Assembly (NCBI RefSeq): GCF_024584805.1
Contig: NZ_CP075715.1
Location: forward strand, 1,538,001 to 1,602,000
DNA: 64,000 nt
Source: Streptomyces sp. FIT100
GTDB taxonomy: Bacteria; Actinomycetota; Actinomycetes; Streptomycetales; Streptomycetaceae
Direction of reading: 5' to 3'
Shown: one piece after another, positions 58,151-64,000 of the stretch
Layout: every line of letters starts with the position of its first letter
How positions within the stretch are numbered: position 1 is the stretch's first letter
Program-made: the position numbers and the translations under genes
Notes under the pieces: generated by a model
Seen by the model: only the letters and a program-made list of their open reading frames with translations
Databases searched by the model: none
What the model was told of the DNA's origin: nothing

Positions 58151-59634
58151 CACGCATCGTCATCGCCGCGCCGGCCTCCGGCAGCGGCAAGACCACCGTC
58201 GCGACCGGCCTCATGGCGGCCTTCGCGGCCGGCGGCCTGGCCGTCTCCCCGCACAAGGTGGGCCCGGACTACATCGATCCCGGTTACCACGCGCTCGCGA
58301 CCGGCCGTCCGGGCCGCAACCTCGACGCGTACATGTGCGGTACGGAGCTGATCGCGCCGCTCTTCGCGCACGGCGCGCGCGGCTGCGATCTGGCCGTGGT
58401 CGAGGGGGTGATGGGGCTGTTCGACGGTGCGGCCGGACAGGGCGAGCTCGCCTCGACGGCCCAGGTCGCCAAGGTGCTGCGAGCACCGGTCGTGCTCGTC
58501 GTGGACGCGTCGTCGCAGTCCCGGTCGGTGGCGGCGCTGGTGCACGGCTTCGCCGCCTGGGACCCGGAGGTGCGGCTCGGCGGCGTCATCCTCAACAAGG
58601 TGGCGACCGACCGCCACGAGACGCTGCTGCGGGAGGCGCTGGAGGAGTCCGGGGTGCCGGTGCTGGGCGTGCTGCGGCGCGCGCCGGCCGTGGCGACGCC
58701 GTCGCGGCATCTGGGTCTGGTGCCGGTCGCGGAGCGGCACGCGGAGGCGCTGGACGCGGTGGCGGCGCAGGCGGAGCAGGTGCGGCTGGGCTGCGACCTT
58801 GAGGGCCTGCTGGCGCTGGCCCGCAGCGCGCCCGAGCTGCGCGCCGATGCGTGGGACCCCGGGGCCGCCCTGCGGCCGCACGCCGGCGGGGCGGTCGTGT
58901 CCGGCCTCCCCCGGAGCGGCTCCGCCGGTGCCGGTACCGGAACCGGCGCCTGGGGGTGCCCCCCGGAGGCGCCCCGAGCCGCGGCGGATCCGCGACCGGC
59001 CGTCGCCGTCGCCGGCGGGGCCGCGTTCACGTTCTCGTACGCCGAGCACGCCGAGCTGCTGCGTGCCGCCGGCGCGGACGCCGTGCCGTTCGACCCGCTG
59101 CGTGACGAGGAACTCCCGGAAGGGACCAGCGGCATCGTCATCGGCGGCGGGTTCCCCGAGGTGTACGCGCCCGAGCTGTCCGCCAACTCGCGCCTCCGCA
59201 AGGCGGTTGCCGGACTGGCCGAGGCGGGTGCGCCCGTCGCCGCCGAGTGCGCGGGGCTGCTGTACCTCGCGCGTTCGCTGGACGGGAAGCCGATGTGCGG
59301 CGTGCTGGACGCCGACGCCCGCATGTCCGAGCGGCTCACGCTCGGCTACCGGGAGGCGGTGGCCGTGACCGACAGCGCCCTTGCCGCGGCGGGGACCCGG
59401 ATGCGGGGGCACGAGTTCCACCGCACCGTCATCGAGCCGGGCGCGGGACCGCAGGCGGCCTGGGGGCTGCGGCAGCCCGAGCCGCGGGTCGAGGGCTTCG
59501 TACGGCAGGGTGTGCACGCGAGTTACGTCCACACGCACTGGGCGGCCGCGCCGGAGACCGCGCTCCGCTTCGTACGTCACTGCGCGGAATGGACGGAATC
59601 GGCGGAACAGTCCGGGCGGTCCGGGCGGGCGTGA
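58144..59634 (+). CDS. cobB: Cobyrinic acid a,c-diamide synthase CobB/CbiA
   Basis: A 496-aa amidotransferase that amidates the a and c side chains. The N-terminal P-loop is APASGSGKTTVATG, and the glutaminase domain has the catalytic Cys in VAAECAGLLYLA. GTG at 58144 lies in the duplicated cobO end (58136-58150). A segment at 58904-58975 between the domains holds G-runs, C-runs and a CCGGTACCGG palindrome (58931-58940), encoding a Gly/Thr/Pro-rich stretch that looks like an insertion in the interdomain linker. Last forward gene before a reverse-strand ZIP gene. Confidence 0.93.
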   Translation: MVARIVIAAPASGSGKTTVATGLMAAFAAGGLAVSPHKVGPDYIDPGYHALATGRPGRNLDAYMCGTELIAPLFAHGARGCDLAVVEGVMGLFDGAAGQGELASTAQVAKVLRAPVVLVVDASSQSRSVAALVHGFAAWDPEVRLGGVILNKVATDRHETLLREALEESGVPVLGVLRRAPAVATPSRHLGLVPVAERHAEALDAVAAQAEQVRLGCDLEGLLALARSAPELRADAWDPGAALRPHAGGAVVSGLPRSGSAGAGTGTGAWGCPPEAPRAAADPRPAVAVAGGAAFTFSYAEHAELLRAAGADAVPFDPLRDEELPEGTSGIVIGGGFPEVYAPELSANSRLRKAVAGLAEAGAPVAAECAGLLYLARSLDGKPMCGVLDADARMSERLTLGYREAVAVTDSALAAAGTRMRGHEFHRTVIEPGAGPQAAWGLRQPEPRVEGFVRQGVHASYVHTHWAAAPETALRFVRHCAEWTESAEQSGRSGRA

Positions 59635-59660
59635 GGCACCGCTCGCACGGCCGCCGCGGA

Positions 59661-60398
59661 TCATTCCGCGATGCCCGTCACCAGCCAGACGAACGCCACC
59701 CCCGTCACCGTGCACAGCAGCGTCGAGCCGGCCGGGTGCCGGTGGTGCGCCTCGGGCAGGATCTCCGCGGCGGCGAGGTAGAGCAACGCGCCGCCGAAGA
59801 AACCGAGGTAGCCGCCGAGCAGCTCCCGCGGCATGGTGAACAGCAGCGTGGAGGCCGCGCCCACCACAGGGGCGAGCGCGGCGGCGAGGAGCATGGCGAG
59901 GGCCCTGCGGCGCTCGTTCCCGTAGAGGCTGGTGACCGTGTACGTGTTGAACCCGTCGGCGAAGTCATGGCTGATCACGGCGAGCGCCACGGTGACGCCC
60001 ATGCCGCCGCCCGCCTGGAACGCGGCGCCGATGGCGATGCCGTCCATGAGGCTGTGCCCGATCATGGCCGCGGCCGCGGCCATGCCGATCTGCGGGGCGT
60101 GATGCCGGTGCCCTCCGCCGTCGTAGGCGCCGTGTGCCGCGTGACGGGCCGCCAGCAGCCGCTCCACGAGATGGGCGAGGAGGAAACCGCCCACGAACAG
60201 CAGCAGGGCCTGCGGCACGCCCAGCACCTCCTGACCCGCCGCCTCCATCGCCTCCGGGAGCAGATCGAGTCCGGCCACGCCGAGCATCAGCCCGCCCGCG
60301 AGGCCCAGCACGAGGTGGCGCCGGTCGGTGACGCGCTGCGCCGTCCACCCGCCGAACAGCGTCATCAGGAACGCGCCGAGCGCGACGATCACCGCCAT
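59661..60398 (-). CDS. ZIP family divalent metal transporter
   Basis: A 245-aa protein with about eight helices, a His-rich cytoplasmic loop (HGAYDGGGHRHHAPQ, about 88-102) and the two metal helices GHSLMDGIAIG and SHDFADGFNTYTV. ZIP carriers move Zn, Fe, Mn or other divalent ions into the cytoplasm. Its place inside the cob cluster, on the opposite strand to all cob genes, suggests cobalt supply, but this is from context. ATG at 60398; divergent from a cob gene with 47 bp between. Confidence 0.86.
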   Translation of the reverse strand: MAVIVALGAFLMTLFGGWTAQRVTDRRHLVLGLAGGLMLGVAGLDLLPEAMEAAGQEVLGVPQALLLFVGGFLLAHLVERLLAARHAAHGAYDGGGHRHHAPQIGMAAAAAMIGHSLMDGIAIGAAFQAGGGMGVTVALAVISHDFADGFNTYTVTSLYGNERRRALAMLLAAALAPVVGAASTLLFTMPRELLGGYLGFFGGALLYLAAAEILPEAHHRHPAGSTLLCTVTGVAFVWLVTGIAE

Positions 60399-60445
60399 GC
60401 GTTCTTGCTAGCGGATGTGCCCCCGCCGGCGCCGGGTGCCACGCC

Positions 60446-61120
60446 ATGAGCGCCCTCGTCGTCGGAGTGGGCGCCCGCCCCGGTGCGCCCGCCGAGGAGG
60501 TGCTCGGGCTGATCCGGGACGTCCTGCGCGAGGCCGGGGCGGCGCCGGAGGCGGTCGTCGCCCTGGCGACGCTGGAGGCCAGGGCCGCCGAGCCGGGGAT
60601 CGTGGCGGCCGCGGCCGCGCTCGGGGTGCCTCTGCACGGATTCCCCGCGGGCGAGTTGGCCCGGGTGCCGGTGCCGCATCCGTCCGGGGCGGCGGAGGAG
60701 GCGGTGGGGACCCCGTCGGTGGCGGAGGCCGCGGCACTCATGGGCGCAGCGCTCATGGGTGCAGCGCTCATGGGCACGGCACTCATGGGCTCGGCGCGGA
60801 TCGGCCGGGAACTCGCGGGCGGGGCGCCTGTGCAGGGGGAACCCCTGGGTGGGGCGTCCCTGCCGGGGAGCGAGCTGCTCGTGCCGAAGCGGACGTCGGG
60901 GTCGCAGGGGCGACCTGGCAGGGTGACCTGTGCGATCGTACGCCTTCCGGATCCTGGCGTTCCGGAACCCGTTGTCCACGGGACGGCGGACTCAGGAAGG
61001 ATGGCGGAGCCGGAGCACGACCCCGCGCGGAGTGGAGCCGGCCGCGTTGGACATGATCACTACCGGCAGCACCACCGACACGACGGCACCGACAACCCCG
61101 CCTCCAAGGAGAACGCGTGA
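60446..61120 (+). CDS. CobE/CbiG C-terminal-domain protein with extended tail
   Basis: A 224-aa protein. The CobE/CbiG-C domain covers about 1-165: MSALVVGVGARPGAPAEEVL, HGFPAGELARVPVPHPSG, AVGTPSVAEAAAL, LLVPKRTSG, then CAIVRL where such proteins normally end. Residues 97-116 are four ALMGA-like pentapeptides (15-bp array). The last about 55 residues (HDHYRQHHRHDG) are His-rich with lower third-position GC and resemble no family. The stop overlaps the next GTG (GTGA). Acts in B12 synthesis; the exact step is unclear. Confidence 0.8.
   Translation: MSALVVGVGARPGAPAEEVLGLIRDVLREAGAAPEAVVALATLEARAAEPGIVAAAAALGVPLHGFPAGELARVPVPHPSGAAEEAVGTPSVAEAAALMGAALMGAALMGTALMGSARIGRELAGGAPVQGEPLGGASLPGSELLVPKRTSGSQGRPGRVTCAIVRLPDPGVPEPVVHGTADSGRMAEPEHDPARSGAGRVGHDHYRQHHRHDGTDNPASKENA
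60734..60793 (+). repeat. 15-bp in-frame array, four units
   Basis: Units GCACTCATGGGCGCA, GCGCTCATGGGTGCA, GCGCTCATGGGCACG, GCACTCATGGGCTCG at 60734-60793 encode ALMGA, ALMGA, ALMGT, ALMGS. Confidence 0.92.
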
Positions 61121-61941
61121 CTTCCCCGCCCGCTCTGCTCATCGCCGCCCCCGGCGCCCGGCACGATGCCGCCGCCGCGGCGTTCCAGGACTTCGTGGCG
61201 CTGCTGGGCAGCCGCCACCCCGAGGTTCCCGTCGCCGGCGGGCTCATCGGGGCGGAGCGGTGGCCGGTCACCGACGCCGTCGACGAGCTCGTCGCGGCGG
61301 GTGCCGCGCGGCTCACCGCGGTCTCGCTGGCGCTGGTGCCCGAAGCGCGCGCCGAGAACGTCATGGCGGAGGCGCTGACGGCCGCCCGCGAGGAGCACCC
61401 CGAGCTGTCCGTCGCACAGGGCCGGCCGCTCGGCCCCGACCCGGCGCTGCTCGCCGTGCTGGAGCAGCGTCTCGACGAGGCGATCGGCGCGGACAAGGCG
61501 GGCCGTACGCCGCGGGACCGGGCCGAGGTGACCGTACTGCTCGTCGCGCCCGGCTCGACCGAACCGGACGCCAACGCCGAGGTGCACCGGGCGGCGCGGC
61601 TGCTCTGGGAGGGCCGCGGGTACGCAGGGGTCGAGACGGCGTTCGTGTCCTCGGCCGCGCCCGATGTGCCGACCGGGCTCGACCGCTGCGTACGGCTCGG
61701 GGCACAGCGGATCATCGTGCTGCCGTACGTCCTCTTCGACGGCGGCCCGGTCGAGCGGGCACGGCTGCACGCGGAGGGCTGGGCAGAGGCCCACCCGGAG
61801 ACGAACGTCCGCTTCGCCGAGACGATCGGCCCCGTCGAGGAGTTGGCCGACCTGGTCGTCGAGCGGTTCCGGGAGGCCGTCGCCGCACCCGTGCCGGCGC
61901 AGCCCGAGCACCGGCGGGACGACCATGCACGCGCACACTGA
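61117..61941 (+). CDS. Sirohydrochlorin chelatase family protein (CbiX-like)
   Basis: A 274-aa two-repeat CbiX/SirB-type protein. The N-half begins LLIAAPGARHDAAAAAF and the C-half VTVLLVAPGSTEPDANAEV, with FVSSAAPDVPTGL and IIVLPYVLFDGG. CbiX inserts cobalt into sirohydrochlorin; here the usual HG(S/T) loop residues read APG in both halves, so metal handling may differ. GTG at 61117 with AAGGAG 5 nt upstream; it overlaps the preceding stop (GTGA). Its own end overlaps the next gene by 17 nt. Confidence 0.85.
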   Translation: MTSPPALLIAAPGARHDAAAAAFQDFVALLGSRHPEVPVAGGLIGAERWPVTDAVDELVAAGAARLTAVSLALVPEARAENVMAEALTAAREEHPELSVAQGRPLGPDPALLAVLEQRLDEAIGADKAGRTPRDRAEVTVLLVAPGSTEPDANAEVHRAARLLWEGRGYAGVETAFVSSAAPDVPTGLDRCVRLGAQRIIVLPYVLFDGGPVERARLHAEGWAEAHPETNVRFAETIGPVEELADLVVERFREAVAAPVPAQPEHRRDDHARAH

Positions 61942-62995
61942 CAAGCACGATCTGCGGCACCACGGCGACGCGGAGGTCCGCGACTGCTGGGGGGTGACCG
62001 ACCTCGCGGTCAACGTCCGCGCCGGGACTCCCCCGGCGTGGCTGCGCGAGCGGATCGCCGAGTCGCTTCTGTCGCTCGCCGCGTACCCCGACGGGCGGGC
62101 GGCGCGGGCCGCGGTCGCGGCACGGCACGGGCTGCCGACGGAGCGGGTGCTGCTGACGGCCGGGGCGGCCGAGGCGTTCGTCCTGCTCGCGCGGGCCCTG
62201 CCGGCGCTGCGGGGGCGCCGGCCCGTGGTCGTGCACCCGCAGTTCACCGAGCCGGAGGCGGCACTGCGGGACGCGGGGCACACGGTGACGCGGGTCGTGC
62301 TGCGGGCGGAGGACGGCTTCCGCCTGGACCCTGCGGCCGTGCCCGAGTCGGCCGACCTCGTCGTGATCGGCAACCCGACGAACCCGACGTCCGTGCTCCA
62401 CCCGGCCTCCGTGATCGCCGGGCTGGCGCGGCCGGGGCGGATCCTGGTGGTCGACGAGGCGTTCATGGACGCGGTGCCCGGCGAGCCGGAGGCGCTGGCG
62501 TCGCGGACCGACGTTCCGGGACTCGTCGTCCTGCGCAGCCTCACCAAGACCTGGGGGCTCGCGGGGTTGCGGATCGGTTACGCGCTGGCCGCGCCGGAGA
62601 CGATCGCGCAGCTGGAGCGGGCGCAGCCGCTGTGGCCGGTGTCGACACCGGCGCTGGCGGCGGCGGCGGCGTGTGTGTCGCCGCGTGCGCTGGCGGAGGC
62701 GGCGACGGCGGCGGAACGCGTCGCCAAGGACCGGGCCCATCTCGTGGCCGGGCTCGCGGAGTTCGACGAGGTGCGGACGGTGGAGGGGGCGGCGGGGCCG
62801 TTCGTACTGATCCGCGTGGAGCGCGCGGACGCGGTGCGCGAGCGGCTGCGGGCGCTGGGGTTCGTGGTGCGCCGCGGGGACACGTTTCCGGGGCTGGACC
62901 GCGACTGGCTCCGCCTGGCGGTGCGGGACCGCGCGACGACGGGCCGCGTCCTGCAGGCGCTGGACCAGGCGTTGACGTTCACCCACGGGGGCTGA
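61925..62995 (+). CDS. cobC: CobC-type PLP-dependent aminotransferase (cobalamin)
   Basis: A 356-aa fold-type I enzyme. The PLP lysine is in SLTKTWGLAGLRIGYA, with GNPTNPTSVLHP and VVDEAFMDA earlier. In B12 synthesis relatives (CobC, or CobD of Salmonella) are threonine-phosphate decarboxylases that make aminopropanol phosphate, the substrate of the cobD product encoded first in this operon. ATG at 61925, overlapping the previous gene by 17 nt. Operon end; no strong hairpin until the repeat region. Confidence 0.9.
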   Translation: MHAHTDKHDLRHHGDAEVRDCWGVTDLAVNVRAGTPPAWLRERIAESLLSLAAYPDGRAARAAVAARHGLPTERVLLTAGAAEAFVLLARALPALRGRRPVVVHPQFTEPEAALRDAGHTVTRVVLRAEDGFRLDPAAVPESADLVVIGNPTNPTSVLHPASVIAGLARPGRILVVDEAFMDAVPGEPEALASRTDVPGLVVLRSLTKTWGLAGLRIGYALAAPETIAQLERAQPLWPVSTPALAAAAACVSPRALAEAATAAERVAKDRAHLVAGLAEFDEVRTVEGAAGPFVLIRVERADAVRERLRALGFVVRRGDTFPGLDRDWLRLAVRDRATTGRVLQALDQALTFTHGG

Positions 62996-63000
62996 CGCGG

Positions 63001-63060
63001 TGTTGCCGCGTGTTGGGTTGGTGCCCGGAGTTTTTGTCCTCAAGCGCCGGACGGGCTGGG
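63001..63060 (-). repeat. Intergenic repeat element, inverted copy
   Basis: Read on the minus strand it begins AGCCCGTCCGGCGCTTGAGG and ends GGCAACACCGC, matching the two direct copies at the other end of the gap. Confidence 0.88.
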
Positions 63061-63313
63061 TGTGTTGGGGTTGCCCGGTGGCGGGTGGTTGCCGTCCGGG
63101 TGGCGCTGCGGGGCTCGTGTCCGGGACAGCATGCTGTGCTTTTCCGGGGGACACCCCCGGACCCCCGTACGGGACGCCGCCCGGGGTTGTGTAGGTGCCG
63201 TGCGTGTTGCGTGCCACAAATCACGCTTGAGTGTCCCGAACCCGACCCCTCCGCGCCCCCCGGGCCAGGTCACCGGCCGTGGCCGACCCCGGCGGTCAGG
63301 TTTGTGGGCAGTC

Positions 63314-63358
63314 GTCCCGCTGAGGGTCCCCCCAGGACGAAGTCCTAGGGGGCGGGAC
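63314..63358. repeat. G/C-run hairpin in the intergenic region
   Basis: GTCCCGC (63314-63320) pairs with GCGGGAC (63352-63358). Inside, a C-run and AGGAC pair with GTCCTA and a G-run, with one bulge and loop GAA. Confidence 0.75.
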
Positions 63359-63591
63359 GGGTGGGCACAAACCACCCACCGGCCCGCAGACGAACAACAA
63401 CCCGCGGGCGCGACAACCACCCACCGGCCCGCACCCGGCGGACGACCCCCGGGGCGGGGCCGTGCAGGGTCGGCCCCGCAGGAGGTGGCGGCAGGCACCG
63501 GGTTCCCAACGCGGCAGAGCAGAGCGCCGCCGCCTCCGAGGAGTCGAGCCCGGAGGGGCCCCGGACCGGACCACCCACCGGGCGCACCCCA

Positions 63592-63729
63592 AGCCCGTCC
63601 GGCGTTTGAGGACAAGAACCCCGGGTGCCGACCCGCCACCGGGCAACACCGCCCACCCCCAGCCCGTCCGGCGCTTGAGGACAAGGACCCCGGGTGCCCA
63701 CCCGGCAAAGGGCAACACCGCACCCCCGA
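63592..63729 (+). repeat. Intergenic repeat element, two direct copies of 69 bp
   Basis: AGCCCGTCCGGCGTTTGAGG (63592) and AGCCCGTCCGGCGCTTGAGG (63661) start two 69-bp units ending in a GGGCAACACCGC block. GCCCGTCCGGCG(T/C)TTGAGGAC is, from memory, a common intergenic word in Streptomyces. Confidence 0.9.
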
Positions 63730-63749
63730 ACGCGGCGAACGCCCCCGCC

Positions 63750-64000
63750 TCAGTCCCGCGCGCGCCTGCGGGCAAGCGCCACGCCCGCCGTGCCCGCGGC
63801 CAGGAGGGCGAAGGCGCCCGCCGCGACGTACGGCGTGGCCGAACTGCCGCCCGTCTCCGCGAGGTTCTCCTTCGGGACGGTCTGCGGCTCCACCTCCGGC
63901 GGCGCTGAGGGCGTGGCGGAGGGCGTCGCGGCCGGCGGCACCGCGGACGCCGGCTTCGGCGCCTCGCAGGTCGCCGCCGCCAGCGTCACCGACCCCTGCA
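63750..64000 (-). CDS. LAXTG cell-wall-anchored protein, C-terminal part (truncated by window)
   Basis: The frame is open to the window edge. It ends with a sortase signal: LAETG, then a hydrophobic helix (ATPYVAAGAFALLAAGTAGVALA, split as ATPYVAAGAFALLAAG and TAGVALA), then RRRARD. LAXTG is the motif of class E sortases in Streptomyces. Before it lies a Pro/Ala/Thr/Ser-rich wall-spanning stretch (ATPSATPSAPPEVEPQ). The GTG at 63989 is not the true start, since VTLAAATC continues an upstream domain. The protein is exported and fixed to peptidoglycan; its functional domain is outside the window. Confidence 0.85.
   Translation of the reverse strand, partial: QGSVTLAAATCEAPKPASAVPPAATPSATPSAPPEVEPQTVPKENLAETGGSSATPYVAAGAFALLAAGTAGVALARRRARD

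Larger units (their letters stand above)
62996..63749. other. Gene-free stretch with intergenic repeats, 754 bp
   Basis: No credible gene; ORFs here read through repeats. It holds three copies of a 60-69 bp element (63001-63060 inverted; 63592-63660 and 63661-63729 direct), a hairpin of G/C runs (63314-63358), and an exact 19-bp repeat AACCACCCACCGGCCCGCA at 63370 and 63415. Confidence 0.75.

Noticed and set aside
63040..63723. 227-codon ORF on the - strand in the last kilobase
   Set aside because: Its repeated peptide (SLSSSAGRAGG) is just the translation of the intergenic repeats.

Overview
The window is about 73% GC (estimated by eye), with near-saturated G/C in third codon positions, frequent GTG starts, many 4-nt ATGA or GTGA gene overlaps and a bldA-type TTA codon that occurs only once. 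Together with Streptomyces-type families (FHA-ABC fusion, DUF6381, DUF3099, Asp23/AmaP cluster, LAXTG sortase substrate), this points to the chromosomal core of a Streptomyces species or close relative. From memory, the gene order resembles the S. coelicolor segment that runs from serB through inhA/fabG, tyrS, moaA and pitH2 to the cob genes; this was not checked. I see no tRNA, rRNA, CRISPR array, prophage or insertion sequence.

Layout. 1-10 kb: end of a secreted transglycosylase, FHA-ABC exporter, Streptomyces membrane protein, serB, SixA-like phosphatase, then an MFS transporter with a 40-aa membrane partner and a divergent GntR/FadR regulator. 10-19 kb: small secreted protein, inhA-type enoyl-ACP reductase and fabG (fatty acid synthesis), tldD-pmbA protease pair, tyrS, small membrane proteins, moaA. 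19-28 kb: acetate symporter with DUF485 partner, secreted subtilase, CaiB-type CoA transferase, Zn-alcohol dehydrogenase, an alkylglycerol monooxygenase-like gene coupled to a YhhN lysoplasmalogenase-like gene, and a VIT family metal transporter. 28-33 kb: a catabolic-looking operon (acetoacetate decarboxylase family, SDR, two amidohydrolase_2 paralogues, one frameshifted) divergent from a TetR gene across a perfect palindrome.

33-42 kb: exonuclease-BRCT protein, zinc-ribbon protein, SURF1, GH15 glucoamylase/trehalase carrying the only TTA codon, an SDR without its catalytic Tyr/Lys, and a six-gene envelope-stress cluster (two Asp23/Gls24 proteins, AmaP-like, DUF6286-like, small membrane protein, and a divergent companion). 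42-52 kb: enoyl-CoA hydratase, small HTH protein, ABC-F ATPase with a possible leaderless 7-codon upstream ORF, zinc metallopeptidase, VOC protein, several hypotheticals, class II aldolase, and a PHO-box-controlled pit phosphate transporter operon.

52.6-63 kb: a cobalamin riboswitch heads a B12 operon: cobD (cbiB), cobQ, a ChlI/ChlD-type chelatase, cobO, cobB, a reverse-strand ZIP transporter, a CobE/CbiG-C-like protein, a CbiX-like chelatase and a CobC-type aminotransferase. No cobN is present. The last kilobase is a gene-free stretch of intergenic repeats, then the C-terminus of a LAXTG cell-wall protein.

A recurrent oddity is tandem duplication of gene ends including the stop codon (serB-upstream membrane gene, sixA, VIT gene, cobO). 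A similar duplication of an RBS/start block lies at tldD/pmbA. There are also in-frame 15- or 18-bp arrays in four genes and short G-run/C-run palindromes inside coding sequence.
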